Assembly (NCBI RefSeq): GCF_004684905.1
Contig: NZ_SRJC01000001.1
Coordinates: 868,001 to 932,000, forward strand
Source: Halobacillus salinus
Lineage (GTDB): Bacteria > Bacillota > Bacilli > Bacillales > Halobacillaceae
Direction of reading: 5' to 3'
Length of the DNA stretch: 64,000 bases
The notes beneath the pieces are model-generated. The model searched no databases, was not told where the DNA came from, and was given only the letters and a program-made list of their open reading frames with translations. This document shows, piece by piece, positions 16,879 to 26,800 of the stretch. Position numbers and translations under genes: made by a program. Position 1 is the stretch's first letter, and every line of letters starts with the position of its first letter.

Positions 16879-17979
16879 ATGTCAGAATTAAAGCGTACCC
16901 CTTTGTTTGAGGAATATAAGAAGTTGGGGGCAAAAACAATCGATTTCGGTGGATGGGATCTACCAGTTCAATTCTCAAGCATTAAAGAAGAACACCATGC
17001 GACGCGTGAGCAAGCTGGGCTGTTCGATGTCTCTCATATGGGGGAAGTACTTGTCGAGGGTGAGCACAGTCTTGAATTCTTGCAAAAGCTATTGACGAAT
17101 GATGTGTCTAAATTAGTCCCGAATAAAGCACAATACACCATCATGTGTTATGAAGATGGCGGGACCGTTGATGATTTGATTGTGTATCAATTGGAAGTGA
17201 ACAAATACTTGCTTGTCATCAATGCAGCAAACCGCGAAAAAGATGTGCAATGGATGAAAGATCACCAAGAAGAGGGAGTCAGCATATCGGATGTTTCGGA
17301 TGATTACGTACAACTGGCCCTGCAAGGTCCTAAGGCGGAAGAAGCGCTACAGAGCCTTACGGACACAGATCTTTCGCAAATCAAGTTTTTCCGATTTGAA
17401 CAGGAGGTCCAGCTCAAAGGAGTGAGTGAGACAGCGCTCGTCTCCCGTACAGGGTACACAGGAGAAGATGGGTTCGAAATTTATCTTCCGGCATCTGCGG
17501 GTCCTGATTTGTGGCAAGCCATCCTCAAGGCAGGCGAAACTTTTGGTGTGCGTCCAATCGGACTAGGAGCAAGAGATACACTACGATTTGAGGCAAACCT
17601 TGCCCTATACGGACAAGAATTATCCAAAGACATTACTCCGATTGAAGCCGGACTCGGGTTCGCAGTCAAAATCAATAAAGATGCAGACTTCATCGGTAAA
17701 GAAGTACTTAAGAAGCAAAAAGAAGAGGGTCCTTCCCGTAAACTTGTCGGCATCGAAATGATGGATAAAGGGATTCCGCGCACACATTATGATGTCCTGG
17801 ATGGAGATCAGGTGATTGGTTTTGTAACGACTGGAACACAGTCTCCAACCTTAGGAAAAAACGTCGGCTTGGCGTTATTAGATGCCGCTTACACAGAAGA
17901 AGGGACAGAAGTCACTGTTCAAGTGCGAAAGCGCCGTTTGCAGGCGAAAGTTGTCCCAACACCTTTTTATAAACGCTAA
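16879..17979 (+). CDS. gcvT: Glycine cleavage system aminomethyltransferase (T protein)
   Basis: A 366-residue T protein that transfers the methylene group from the H-protein-bound aminomethyl intermediate to tetrahydrofolate, releasing ammonia. It shows the N-terminal [17 protein letters not shown], the folate-site region [10 protein letters not shown] and [20 protein letters not shown] precedes the ATG. First gene of the gcvT-gcvPA-gcvPB operon under the glycine riboswitch. The lipoyl H protein is not in this window. Confidence 0.96.
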   Translation: MSELKRTPLFEEYKKLGAKTIDFGGWDLPVQFSSIKEEHHATREQAGLFDVSHMGEVLVEGEHSLEFLQKLLTNDVSKLVPNKAQYTIMCYEDGGTVDDLIVYQLEVNKYLLVINAANREKDVQWMKDHQEEGVSISDVSDDYVQLALQGPKAEEALQSLTDTDLSQIKFFRFEQEVQLKGVSETALVSRTGYTGEDGFEIYLPASAGPDLWQAILKAGETFGVRPIGLGARDTLRFEANLALYGQELSKDITPIEAGLGFAVKINKDADFIGKEVLKKQKEEGPSRKLVGIEMMDKGIPRTHYDVLDGDQVIGFVTTGTQSPTLGKNVGLALLDAAYTEEGTEVTVQVRKRRLQAKVVPTPFYKR

Positions 17980-18000
17980 ATTGACAAGGGGGAAGTACTA

Positions 18001-19353
18001 ATGGAGTTTCGCTATCTACCAATGACCGAAACAGATAAGAAAGAAATGCTCAAGACCATTGGAGTTCAGTCTTCTGATGAGCTGTTCTCTGATATCCCGG
18101 AAAGCGTCCGCTTCAAAGGGGAATTGAACATCAAGCAACCGACAAGCGAGTTTGAGTTAACCAAAGAACTGACGAAGATGTCTGAAAAAAATGTCAGCTT
18201 GAAGTCTCATTCCTCTTTCCTAGGAGCTGGTGTATATGATCACTACATTCCATCTATAGTGGATCATGTCATTTCTAGATCCGAATTCTACACTGCCTAT
18301 ACTCCTTATCAGCCGGAGATCTCCCAAGGAGAGCTCCAAGCTATCTTTGAATTCCAAACGATGATCTGTGAGTTGACCGGAATGGACGTTGCGAACTCTT
18401 CTATGTATGACGGAGGTACAGCGCTTGCTGAAGCTGTGAATTTGTCCGCTGGTCAAACACGTAAGAAGAAGGTACTCGTTTCAAAAGCCATCCATCCAGA
18501 ATCCTTAGCAGTCATCTACACGTATGTGAAAGGTCCAGGAGTCGAAGTGGTTGAAATCGATCACAAAGATGGAATGACCGATCTCGATCAACTGGAAAGA
18601 GAACTTGATGAGGATACTGCTAGTGTTGTCATGCAGTACCCGAACTTCTTTGGTCAGATTGAACCATTAGACCAGGTGCGGTCTATCGTAGACAAACAGA
18701 AGAAGACGATGTTAATTGCATCCAGTAATCCGCTTTCTTTGGGATATTTGACTCCTCCTGGGGAATTTGGGGCTGATATAGTAGTTGGTGATGCACAAGT
18801 GTTCGGTATTCCTGCCCAATTTGGAGGGCCGCACTGTGGCTACTTTGCAACAACTAAGAAACTGATGAGGAAGGTTCCTGGACGTCTAGTCGGACAAACG
18901 GTAGATGAAGAAGGGCGGAGAGGGTTTGTTTTAACCCTTCAAGCGAGGGAACAGCATATCAGACGTGACAAAGCTACGTCGAATATTTGTTCAAACCAGG
19001 CTTTGAATGCTCTTGCTTCCTCTGTTGCCATGTCCTCCTTAGGAAAACAAGGAATCAAGAAAATGGCGAAAATGAACATCCAAAAGACTGCATACTTGAA
19101 ACAAAAGGTTCAAGAAGCGGGTCTATCCGTGGCTTACGACGGTGCGTTCTTTAACGAAATCGTAGTACAACTACCCGGAGATGTATCTGAGGTTAACCGC
19201 CGACTCTTAGATAAAGGATTCATAGGAGGCTATGACCTCGGCCAAGTTGATGACAGATTGACTGGTCATATGCTCATTGCTTGTACGGAAATTCGAACAA
19301 AAGAAGAAATCGATCAATTTGTGAAAGAATTGGGGGATCTACAGCATGGCTAA
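18001..19353 (+). CDS. gcvPA: Glycine dehydrogenase (decarboxylating) subunit 1
   Basis: A 450-residue N-terminal half of the split P protein, as in other Bacillota. With subunit 2 it decarboxylates glycine and loads the aminomethyl group on the H-protein lipoamide. Visible family stretches are [23 protein letters not shown] and the C-terminal CTEIRT. AAGGGGGAAG precedes the ATG. The stop lies eight bases inside gcvPB, so the two subunits are translationally coupled. Confidence 0.95.
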   Translation: MEFRYLPMTETDKKEMLKTIGVQSSDELFSDIPESVRFKGELNIKQPTSEFELTKELTKMSEKNVSLKSHSSFLGAGVYDHYIPSIVDHVISRSEFYTAYTPYQPEISQGELQAIFEFQTMICELTGMDVANSSMYDGGTALAEAVNLSAGQTRKKKVLVSKAIHPESLAVIYTYVKGPGVEVVEIDHKDGMTDLDQLERELDEDTASVVMQYPNFFGQIEPLDQVRSIVDKQKKTMLIASSNPLSLGYLTPPGEFGADIVVGDAQVFGIPAQFGGPHCGYFATTKKLMRKVPGRLVGQTVDEEGRRGFVLTLQAREQHIRRDKATSNICSNQALNALASSVAMSSLGKQGIKKMAKMNIQKTAYLKQKVQEAGLSVAYDGAFFNEIVVQLPGDVSEVNRRLLDKGFIGGYDLGQVDDRLTGHMLIACTEIRTKEEIDQFVKELGDLQHG

Positions 19354-20803
19354 TCAAGACTTTCCATTAATCTTTGAACTCAGTCAAGAAAGCCGCACCG
19401 GTTTTAGCTTGCCTTCCATGGATGTGCCAGAAATCGATGTTGATGAACAAATCGGAAATGCCTATGTACGGAAAAGCGAACCAGATCTTCCGGAAGTAGA
19501 TGAACTGCAAATCATGCGTCACTATACAGCTCTTTCTAAACGTAATCACGGTGTAGACTCAGGCTTCTATCCTCTCGGTTCTTGTACAATGAAGTACAAC
19601 CCTAAAGTCAATGAAGATATAGCAAGATTGACTGGCTTCAGTCACGTTCACCCTTACCAGCCGACAGAAAGTGTTCAGGGAGCACTGGAACTCATGTATG
19701 ATCTTCAAGTCTCATTGGAGGAGATTACGGGGCTTGATACTGTAACGCTTCAGCCTGCGGCAGGTGCTCACGGAGAATGGACGGGCCTGATGATGATCCG
19801 TGCCTATCACGAAGCGAATGGGGACTATAACCGGACAAAGGTTATAGTACCGGACTCTGCACATGGAACGAACCCAGCTTCCGCTACAGTGGCCGGCTTT
19901 GAAGCGGTGACAGTGAAGTCCGATGAAAGAGGACTTGTAGACTTGGAAGACTTGAAGCGGGTGGTGGATGAGCAAACGGCTGCTCTTATGCTGACAAACC
20001 CAAATACACTTGGATTGTTTGAACAGGATATCGAAGAAATGGCATCTATTATTCATGAAGCAGGCGGGAAGCTCTACTACGACGGCGCCAATTTGAATGC
20101 GATTCTTGGTTATGCGAGACCAGGGGACATGGGATTCGATGTAGTCCACTTGAACTTGCATAAGACGTTCACAGGACCTCATGGTGGAGGTGGACCAGGC
20201 TCTGGACCGGTCGGAGTGACGGCGGAGTTAGAACCTTACCTACCGAAACCAATCCTCCGGAAAGAAAACGATATGTATATGTTCGATAACGACCGCCCAC
20301 AATCGATTGGTCGTGTGAAGCCTTACTATGGTAACTTCGGTATAAACGTTCGTGCTTATACGTACATTCGCACTATGGGACCAGAAGGGCTGAAAAAAGT
20401 AAGTGAATACGCCGTCATCAATGCCAATTACATGATGCGTAGATTGCAAAAAGAGTATGAACTTCCGTTTGATCACCATTGTAAACACGAGTTCATTTTG
20501 TCAGGGAAACGACAAAAGAAACTGGGTGTACGGACACTAGACATAGCGAAGCGTCTGTTAGATTTCGGGTACCATCCGCCGACTATCTACTTCCCGATCA
20601 ATGTGGAAGAAGCATTGATGATCGAGCCGACGGAGACAGAATCCAAAGAGACATTGGATGCCTTTGTGGATGCTATGATTCAGATTGCAGAAGAAGCAAA
20701 GCATGACCCAGAGAAAGTTCAAGAAGCGCCTCATACTACTATAGTCAGTCGTATGGATGAAACTCAAGCAGCACGTAAACCTGTGTTAAGGTATCAAGCC
20801 TAA
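19346..20803 (+). CDS. gcvPB: Glycine dehydrogenase (decarboxylating) subunit 2
   Basis: A 485-residue PLP-binding half of the P protein. The PLP lysine is Lys273 in [16 protein letters not shown], with the glycine-rich loop directly after it. It forms the catalytic heterotetramer with GcvPA. The gene overlaps gcvPA by eight bases. A strong bidirectional terminator closes the operon. Confidence 0.95.
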   Translation: MANQDFPLIFELSQESRTGFSLPSMDVPEIDVDEQIGNAYVRKSEPDLPEVDELQIMRHYTALSKRNHGVDSGFYPLGSCTMKYNPKVNEDIARLTGFSHVHPYQPTESVQGALELMYDLQVSLEEITGLDTVTLQPAAGAHGEWTGLMMIRAYHEANGDYNRTKVIVPDSAHGTNPASATVAGFEAVTVKSDERGLVDLEDLKRVVDEQTAALMLTNPNTLGLFEQDIEEMASIIHEAGGKLYYDGANLNAILGYARPGDMGFDVVHLNLHKTFTGPHGGGGPGSGPVGVTAELEPYLPKPILRKENDMYMFDNDRPQSIGRVKPYYGNFGINVRAYTYIRTMGPEGLKKVSEYAVINANYMMRRLQKEYELPFDHHCKHEFILSGKRQKKLGVRTLDIAKRLLDFGYHPPTIYFPINVEEALMIEPTETESKETLDAFVDAMIQIAEEAKHDPEKVQEAPHTTIVSRMDETQAARKPVLRYQA

Positions 20804-20846
20804 AAAAGGCCCCAAGCTCTCTAAAGAGGAGCTTGGGGCTTTTTTG
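20803..20846. terminator. Bidirectional terminator between gcvPB and the OppB-like gene
   Basis: AAAAAAGGCCCCAAGCTC / GAGCTTGGGGCTTTTTT; serves both converging transcripts. Confidence 0.92.
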
Positions 20847-20851
20847 GGTGT

Positions 20852-21769
20852 TTAGCTTAAACGAATTCTGGGATCAATCAAACCGTATAGCAGGTCGATT
20901 ACTAGAATCATCACAACAAACGCAAAGGAAGAAAATAAGGTTGTTCCCATAATGATAGGGAAATCATTCGTATTAATGGATTTAACAAACTGTTCACCTA
21001 GCCCTGGTATGGCAAAAATCGTCTCGATGACGAATGTGCCGGTCATCAATCCGATCGCCAGTGGCCCGAGTACAGTGACGACTGGAATAAGTGAATTTTT
21101 CAACGAATGTTTGAATATTACCACTGACTTGCTCAATCCTTTAGCCCTAGCGGTAGTGATGAAGTCAGAACCTAGAACTTCTAGCATTTCTGTACGCATG
21201 AAACGAGCTGTAATGGCCATAGGGAAGATGGCAAGTGCGATGGTCGGCATAATTGTGTGCTCGAATGTCCCCCATAAGGCAACCGGCAACCAGCCTAGTT
21301 TCACTCCAATAAAGAATTGTAGAATCCCCGCAAAGATAAAACCAGGTATAGATTGTCCTAAAACGGCGAATATGGTCGATGAAGTATCTACCGCACCATT
21401 ATGGTAGATGGCAGATAATATCCCAAGCAAGATACCAGCGAGTGTTCCTATAACCATGGCTTGGGCACCGATTTGAAACGAAGGGCCGATCCGTTCGATG
21501 ATAATTTCTGTTACCGATCGATTGTCAAACTGAAATGAAACACCGAGATCTCCCTGAGCCAAGTTCGTAATGTAATTAAAGTACTGTACTGGAATTGGCT
21601 TGTCTAAGTCGTATTTCTCTAGCACAATCTGTTGTTGTTCTGGTGAGAGTTTATCTGCTGCTGAAAGAGGTGTCCCCGGTAACAGCTTCATAAGAAAAAA
21701 AGTTACAGAGGCAATCATAAACAATGTGAGAAATAAATAAACAATACGCATCCCTATGTATTTAGCCAT
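20852..21769 (-). CDS. Orphan OppB/DppB-type oligopeptide ABC permease
   Basis: A 305-residue inner-membrane permease with six hydrophobic segments. It has the DppB/OppB N-terminal signature (LLPGTP near residue 30) and the BPD-transport EAA loop around residue 200 (SDFITTARAKGLSKSVVIFKHSLKN). Family members work with an OppC-type second permease, two ATPases and a binding protein, none of which is in this window. A GGAGGG site precedes the ATG, and a clean sigma-A promoter lies at 21796-21824, so it seems expressed. It is absent from the corresponding B. subtilis interval. Partner subunits must be encoded elsewhere if it is active. Confidence 0.9.
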   Translation of the reverse strand: MAKYIGMRIVYLFLTLFMIASVTFFLMKLLPGTPLSAADKLSPEQQQIVLEKYDLDKPIPVQYFNYITNLAQGDLGVSFQFDNRSVTEIIIERIGPSFQIGAQAMVIGTLAGILLGILSAIYHNGAVDTSSTIFAVLGQSIPGFIFAGILQFFIGVKLGWLPVALWGTFEHTIMPTIALAIFPMAITARFMRTEMLEVLGSDFITTARAKGLSKSVVIFKHSLKNSLIPVVTVLGPLAIGLMTGTFVIETIFAIPGLGEQFVKSINTNDFPIIMGTTLFSSFAFVVMILVIDLLYGLIDPRIRLS

Positions 21770-21795
21770 ATTTTCCCTCCTTGTTAGTTAGACAT

Positions 21796-21824
21796 ATAAT
21801 ACCTGTAATTATTGTAAATTTCAA
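21796..21824 (-). promoter_or_regulatory. Sigma-A promoter of the OppB-like gene
   Basis: On the minus strand TTGAAA (21824-21819), 17 bp, TATTAT (21801-21796). Confidence 0.7.
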
Positions 21825-21837
21825 ACAATTTTTAAAA

Positions 21838-21869
21838 ATAAAAAAATACCGCGCCATATTTCGGCGCGG
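21838..21869 (-). terminator. Terminator of yqhL
   Basis: Minus-strand CCGCGCC / GGCGCGG hairpin (21849-21869) with loop GAAATAT, followed by TATTTTTTATTTTT. Confidence 0.85.
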
Positions 21870-21876
21870 ATACGTT

Positions 21877-22257
21877 CTATTTCTTAGATTTGATTTTGCC
21901 AGACCATTTCTTGAATCCACCTTCAAGCATATACAAATCTGTATAGCCTTTCTTATGAAGCATCATCGCTGCACGAGTAGACCGGGCACCACTTTGACAG
22001 TACAGGTAAACCGGCTTGTCCTTTCTCAATTCTTGCAGACGTGTTCGCAGTTGAGACAAAGGAATGTTGCGGGCCCCTAGAATATGTCCCCCATCAAATT
22101 CTTTCGGTTCTCTAACATCAATTAGTTGTGCTTTACGATAGCCTTGACGAAATTCTTCTTCAGATAGTGTGTTCATGATTTTTCTAGCTTTGAAGAATCT
22201 ATACAATCCGATTGCAGCAATAACGACAATCGTTGCGATCAAGATCCATAATTCCAT
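21877..22257 (-). CDS. yqhL: Rhodanese-domain membrane-anchored protein YqhL
   Basis: A 126-residue protein with an N-terminal membrane segment (residues 4-20) and a rhodanese domain. The active-site loop CQSGARSTRA holds the catalytic cysteine, preceded by the conserved IDVREPKEF. Rhodaneses transfer or sense sulfane sulfur; the acceptor is unknown. GGGGGG lies upstream of the ATG, and a near-ideal sigma-A promoter is at 22291-22319. Position after gcvPB is as in B. subtilis apart from the OppB insertion. Confidence 0.88.
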   Translation of the reverse strand: MELWILIATIVVIAAIGLYRFFKARKIMNTLSEEEFRQGYRKAQLIDVREPKEFDGGHILGARNIPLSQLRTRLQELRKDKPVYLYCQSGARSTRAAMMLHKKGYTDLYMLEGGFKKWSGKIKSKK

Positions 22258-22290
22258 ACTTTATCCCCCCATTTTTCTATTCCTCTATCT

Positions 22291-22319
22291 ATTATAGGAG
22301 GGAATGGCTTTGTTTTCAA
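22291..22319 (-). promoter_or_regulatory. Sigma-A promoter of yqhL
   Basis: On the minus strand TTGAAA (22319-22314), 17 bp, TATAAT (22296-22291). The rest of the 355-base intergenic stretch up to about 22500 shows nothing I can name. Confidence 0.75.
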
Positions 22320-22503
22320 AAGAATTTATCAGAGAGATGTAAAATCAAAACGATGGCGGCGCGGATTTGGAATAGGATAATTTTGCAACATATGAAAAAG
22401 GCGGTCTGTCTACAATAGCACCTTTTTTTCAACATTTTTCTCCCGTTTTCCTCGAATTACGCTCGTTTTTTAGATTGACAAACCGAGATGAACTTGTTCA
22501 AAA

Positions 22504-22574
22504 ACACTATATATAGAAAACTTTTTTAAACCAAACACAATATATTGATTAACTTTTTCTATTTGTGGTATGGT
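22504..22574 (+). promoter_or_regulatory. Two NrdR boxes and promoter of nrdJ
   Basis: ACACTATATATAGAAA (22504-22519) and ACACAATATATTGATT (22535-22550) each match the NrdR-box pattern ACAC-WATATAW-GTGT in at least the left half and centre. They are offset by 31 bp, three helical turns, as NrdR sites usually are. The second box overlaps the -35 of TTGATT (22545-22550), 18 bp, TATGGT (22569-22574), which explains repression of the ribonucleotide reductase gene. Confidence 0.75.
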
Positions 22575-22612
22575 ACTAGTACGAAACGGAAACAGCAAGG
22601 GAGAGATGATGA

Positions 22613-25186
22613 ATGCAGACCACAACATCTAGTGAGACGCATGCAAAAATCAATATGGAGCGTCTGAATAAAGATATCAGGCAGTTCCCACAAGTCCACG
22701 AAGTCAAACCGGACATGAATATAACCCACCATGGTGTATCGCGACTTGTCATGCTCGATCGCTATGCTTTTAAGGATACGGAAAAAATCACCCTCGCAGA
22801 AGGAGATTTTGTAGTACTTACAGTAAAAGACGACCCCAAGTTCCCAGCGCGCGGATTCGGCTTTGTCCACTCTATCGATTGGGAGAAGCACGAGGCAGTT
22901 GTGCAGGTAGAGGACGAATTTGTCAATGTACTGGAACGTGAGGAAGAACGCAGTACGGGGCGTATCACAAGAAACCTGGATACCATAGATAAACCTCTGG
23001 AAGTGTTCTATGAGCAAATAGCTCTTAGGAATGCTACTGGGCTTGCCGAGGTAGAAACAGACCCCGAGCGGAAGCAGCAGAGCTTTGAAGAGTTTTATGA
23101 AGAGCTCTCCAGTCTGAACTTCATTCCCGCAGGACGTGTCCTTTACGGGGCAGGATCGAATACAGACGTTACGTATTTCAACTGTTATGTCATGCCATAT
23201 ATTGAAGACTCACGAGAAGGTATTTCTGATCACCGTAAACAAGTGATGGAAATAATGTCTCGCGGAGGCGGTGTTGGAACGAACGGTTCGACACTGCGAC
23301 CTAGAAACACATTAGCTAGAGGGGTTAATGGTAAATCTTCAGGTTCTGTGTCGTGGTTGGATGATATAGCAAAATTGACTCACCTTGTAGAACAAGGCGG
23401 CTCAAGACGGGGAGCACAGATGATCATGTTGGCAGACTGGCACCCTGACATCGTCGAGTTTATTATCTCCAAGATGCAGAACCCGAGAATATTGCGTTTC
23501 TTAATTGAAAACACAGAAGATGAACAGATCAAACAATTGGCGAAGGACAAGCTTAAATTCACTCCACTGACGGAGACAGAAAAAGACCTTTACCAGAGTG
23601 TAGTCAACTATAAGAGTATGCCTGGGCTTGGTGGTTTTACAGAGAAAAGCCTGTTAGAAGCAGAGGAGAAGCTGAACACTGGCGGGACTTATTCTGTCCA
23701 CAATCCAGAATTCCTGACCGGAGCGAACATCTCTGTCTGTATAACGAACGATTTCATGGAAGCCGTGGAGAACGATGAAGAATATAGACTCCGCTTCCCG
23801 GATGTAGAGAATTATACGGAAGAAGAGATGGCCACATACAATAAAGAGTGGCAGGAAAACGGTGATGTAAGAGAGTGGGAGAAGCGTGGATTCGGTATCA
23901 GAACGTATCGCACCGTCAAAGCCAAAGAGCTTTGGAACTTGATCAATATCTGTGCTACGTATTCAGCTGAGCCTGGTATCTTCTTTATAGATAATGCCAA
24001 TGAGAAGACTAATGCCACTGCATACGGCCAGAAAGTCGTTGCAACCAACCCTTGTGGCGAGCAACCACTAGCTCCATATTCTGTGTGTAATTTGGCAGCT
24101 GTTAATTTAGCATCTGTTGCTGACAAACAAGAGAAAGTAGTCAATTTTGACAAGTTGAAACGGATTGTCGAAACAGGTGTCCGCATGCAGGACAACGTAA
24201 TCGATGCAACCCCTTATTTCTTGGAAGAAAACAAGAAGCAAGCACTAGGGGAGCGACGGGTCGGTCTTGGTGTGATGGGTCTTCACGACTTGCTCATCTA
24301 TTGTGAGACTGTATATGGATCAGAACAAGGCAATAAGCTTGTCGATGAGATATTTGAAACAATCGCAACGACTGCTTACCGAGCATCAATCGACTTAGCA
24401 AAAGAAAAAGGAAGCTTCCCGTTCCTTATCGGGGACACAGAGGAAGAGACGAGTGCGTTACGCGAACGTTTCGTCAATACTGGTTATATGAAACAAATGC
24501 CAGAAGATATTCGAGATGGTGTTAGGAAGCACGGTATCCGCAACTCGCATTTGTTGACCGTTGCACCTACTGGAAGTACAGGTACGATGGTGGGAGTGAG
24601 TACAGGTCTTGAACCATACTTCTCATTCTCTTACTACCGCAGCGGACGTCTTGGCAAGTTTATTGAGGTTAAAGCAGATATTGTAAAAGAATACCTGGAG
24701 CAAAATCCGAACCAGGATGCAGATAACCTACCTGAGTGGTTCATTACTGCAATGACGATGAGTCCTGAAGCGCACGCAGATACACAGTGTGTGATTCAAC
24801 GTTGGGTTGACAGCTCCATTTCGAAGACTGTTAACGCACCTAGAGGATATGCAGTCGAACAAGTTGAGAAAGTGTATCAGCGCTTATACCGTGGTGGTGC
24901 GAAAGGCGGTACTGTATATGTAGATGGAAGTCGCGACAGTCAGGTTCTTACGTTGAAGGCAGAAGAAAATGACTTTGATGGAGAACAGACGGAGATGGAA
25001 TTCGATGAGGACAAGAAGCCTCGTGTCGTCTTAATGGACACTGTTCACGAATTAGACAAGACAAAAGTTACGATCGGATCAGAAGTAGGGGACACCTGTC
25101 CAGTTTGCCGTAAAGGTACAGTTGAGGATATCGGTGGATGCAATACTTGTACAAACTGTAATGCACAGTTGAAGTGCGGATTGTAA
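22613..25186 (+). CDS. nrdJ: Vitamin B12-dependent (class II) ribonucleotide reductase
   Basis: Reduces ribonucleotides to deoxyribonucleotides using adenosylcobalamin rather than a metal-tyrosyl radical. The 857 residues include NCYVMP with the first active-site cysteine, SRGGGVGTNGS, the catalytic loop NPCGEQPLAPYSVCNL, APTGSTGTM, and a C-terminal CPVCRKG...CNTCTNC zinc-ribbon/redox tail. The start is ATG 22613 behind AAGGGAGAG. No intein is seen. It lies behind paired NrdR boxes and before mntR, where B. subtilis carries lipM. Confidence 0.95.
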   Translation: MQTTTSSETHAKINMERLNKDIRQFPQVHEVKPDMNITHHGVSRLVMLDRYAFKDTEKITLAEGDFVVLTVKDDPKFPARGFGFVHSIDWEKHEAVVQVEDEFVNVLEREEERSTGRITRNLDTIDKPLEVFYEQIALRNATGLAEVETDPERKQQSFEEFYEELSSLNFIPAGRVLYGAGSNTDVTYFNCYVMPYIEDSREGISDHRKQVMEIMSRGGGVGTNGSTLRPRNTLARGVNGKSSGSVSWLDDIAKLTHLVEQGGSRRGAQMIMLADWHPDIVEFIISKMQNPRILRFLIENTEDEQIKQLAKDKLKFTPLTETEKDLYQSVVNYKSMPGLGGFTEKSLLEAEEKLNTGGTYSVHNPEFLTGANISVCITNDFMEAVENDEEYRLRFPDVENYTEEEMATYNKEWQENGDVREWEKRGFGIRTYRTVKAKELWNLINICATYSAEPGIFFIDNANEKTNATAYGQKVVATNPCGEQPLAPYSVCNLAAVNLASVADKQEKVVNFDKLKRIVETGVRMQDNVIDATPYFLEENKKQALGERRVGLGVMGLHDLLIYCETVYGSEQGNKLVDEIFETIATTAYRASIDLAKEKGSFPFLIGDTEEETSALRERFVNTGYMKQMPEDIRDGVRKHGIRNSHLLTVAPTGSTGTMVGVSTGLEPYFSFSYYRSGRLGKFIEVKADIVKEYLEQNPNQDADNLPEWFITAMTMSPEAHADTQCVIQRWVDSSISKTVNAPRGYAVEQVEKVYQRLYRGGAKGGTVYVDGSRDSQVLTLKAEENDFDGEQTEMEFDEDKKPRVVLMDTVHELDKTKVTIGSEVGDTCPVCRKGTVEDIGGCNTCTNCNAQLKCGL

Positions 25187-25198
25187 GAAGGTGAAACC

Positions 25199-25235
25199 GA
25201 AAGGACATGAAGCGGATGCTTTATGTCCTTTTTCC
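25199..25235 (+). terminator. Terminator of nrdJ
   Basis: AAAGGACAT pairs with ATGTCCTTT, followed by TTCC; the T-run is short. Confidence 0.75.
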
Positions 25236-25241
25236 ATTTCC

Positions 25242-25270
25242 TTGTCACATAGGTGAAACTAGTGTAAACT
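25242..25270 (+). promoter_or_regulatory. Sigma-A promoter of mntR
   Basis: TTGTCA (25242-25247), 17 bp, TAAACT (25265-25270), about 40 bp before the mntR start. Confidence 0.6.
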
Positions 25271-25310
25271 TTTTATGAAACACCTACATAATGTCACATG
25301 GAGGTTTGAC

Positions 25311-25742
25311 ATGCCGACACCAAGTATGGAAGATTACATTGAACAAATATATTTATTAATAGAAGATAAAGGGTATGCCAGAGTTTCGGACATTGCTGAG
25401 AATCTGCAAGTACACCCATCCTCCGTTACGAAGATGGTCCAGAAGCTCGACCGTGACCAGTACTTGAACTATGAGAAGTACCGTGGACTGATCCTTACTC
25501 CGAAAGGTAAGAAGATTGGTAAGCGCCTTGTGTATCGGCACGAACTGTTGGAGCAGTTCCTGGCAATCATAGGAGTGGACGAAGACAAGATCTATGATGA
25601 TGTCGAAGGGATTGAACATCATCTCAGCTGGAACTCCATCGATCGGATCGGTGATCTTGTTCAGTACTTTGATGAGGAAAAAGAGAGAGTGGCAGCTCTT
25701 AGAGATGTCCAGAAGAAAAATGAAGCTCAAAATGAAGATTAA
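25311..25742 (+). CDS. mntR: Manganese transport regulator MntR (DtxR family)
   Basis: A 143-residue DtxR-family repressor of manganese uptake genes. An N-terminal winged helix (to ~residue 70) is followed by the metal-binding dimerisation domain with YRHELLEQF and GIEHHLSW, matching the MntR metal ligands. ATG 25311 after GGAGGTTTG gives the B. subtilis MntR length; an upstream in-frame ATG has no binding site. It has its own promoter and terminator. Confidence 0.93.
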   Translation: MPTPSMEDYIEQIYLLIEDKGYARVSDIAENLQVHPSSVTKMVQKLDRDQYLNYEKYRGLILTPKGKKIGKRLVYRHELLEQFLAIIGVDEDKIYDDVEGIEHHLSWNSIDRIGDLVQYFDEEKERVAALRDVQKKNEAQNED

Positions 25743-25747
25743 CAAGG

Positions 25748-25781
25748 AAGCGCTCAGACATTGCTCTGAGCGCTTTTTCTT
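25748..25781 (+). terminator. Terminator of mntR
   Basis: AAGCGCTCAGA / TCTGAGCGCTTTTT hairpin with loop CATTGC. Confidence 0.9.
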
Positions 25782-25875
25782 ATCCAATTATCATTACAAT
25801 TGAGAGGTGGTGTCGAATCTTTGCGTTCTAATCAGGTGCCCCCATGTTTATAAATAAGTAGAGTGGGGTGATCCG

Positions 25876-26763
25876 ATGAAAGTAGATGGCGTTTTTTCAG
25901 GAGGCGGTGTCAAAGCACTTGCCTTCATCGGAGCAATGCAGGAACTGGAAGAGAAAGGGTATGAGTTCAGAAGGATTGCCGGTACTTCCGCTGGAGCGGT
26001 CTTAGCCAGCTTGAAAATGGCTGGGTATGACGCAGAGGAATTACGCGAGAAGATCAATGCTCTTTCATTTGAGAAACTTGTAGATATACCAGTTGCTGAT
26101 CGGTTGCTGCCTTTTATGAAGTGGTTGTTGCTCTATTACAGGCTTGGTTTGTATAAAGGGAATCGCCTTGAGTCTACTCTTGAGAGTTGGTTAGAACAAA
26201 AAGGGGTCCGTACTTTTGCAGACCTTCCGCCAAATTCCTTGAAAATCATATGCTCAGACTTGACCAATGGACGGATGGTAGTGATACCGGACGATTTGAA
26301 AAAGGTTTATGGTATTGACCCTGCTACCTTCTCTGTAGCTAAAGCCGTTCGGATGAGCTGCAGTCTACCGTATTTCTTCATTCCGATAAAGCTTCATGGA
26401 AAGAAAGGAAAATGTGTCATTGTAGATGGTGGAGTCCTGAGTAACTTTCCTATTTGGGTATGGGAAGACAAACAAGGTTGCAGAACAAGGCCAATCATTG
26501 GCATGCAATTAAGTGATCCTCCTAACAAACTACCAGAGAGGAAGATACGCAATGCTATTGAAATGTTTCATGCACTATTCAAAACAATGCAACAAGCACA
26601 CGATGCAAGACACATTTCTCCTTCAAAGAGTAAAGACATTATCTTCATTCCAGTAAAAGGTATTGATACGACAAATTTTGAAATGAGTGTTTTGGAGAAA
26701 GAAAAAATTATGACGGTCGGCCGTGACCACGCGAAGTTGTTTTTAGAACGGTGGAAGAAATGA
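25876..26763 (+). CDS. yqhO: Patatin-like phospholipase YqhO
   Basis: A 295-residue patatin-fold lipase. The oxyanion loop SGGGVKA (residues 8-14), the nucleophile elbow GTSAG with Ser38, and the catalytic Asp184 in VDGGVLSNFP are all present, so the enzyme looks intact. The family hydrolyses acyl esters of membrane lipids; the substrate is unknown. Ribosome site GTGGGGTGAT precedes the ATG. Position downstream of mntR equals B. subtilis yqhO. Confidence 0.88.
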   Translation: MKVDGVFSGGGVKALAFIGAMQELEEKGYEFRRIAGTSAGAVLASLKMAGYDAEELREKINALSFEKLVDIPVADRLLPFMKWLLLYYRLGLYKGNRLESTLESWLEQKGVRTFADLPPNSLKIICSDLTNGRMVVIPDDLKKVYGIDPATFSVAKAVRMSCSLPYFFIPIKLHGKKGKCVIVDGGVLSNFPIWVWEDKQGCRTRPIIGMQLSDPPNKLPERKIRNAIEMFHALFKTMQQAHDARHISPSKSKDIIFIPVKGIDTTNFEMSVLEKEKIMTVGRDHAKLFLERWKK

Positions 26764-26800
26764 AAAAAATCGAGCCTTAGAAAGAGGCTCGATTTTTGTC
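26764..26800. terminator. Bidirectional terminator between yqhO and yqhP
   Basis: AAAAAAATCGAGCCT / AGGCTCGATTTTTG with loop TAGAAAG; between converging genes. Confidence 0.88.

Noticed and set aside
22320-22503. Possible cobalamin riboswitch upstream of the B12-dependent reductase
   Set aside because: The stretch is AT-rich with no B12-box-like sequence or extended helices; NrdR boxes explain the control better.
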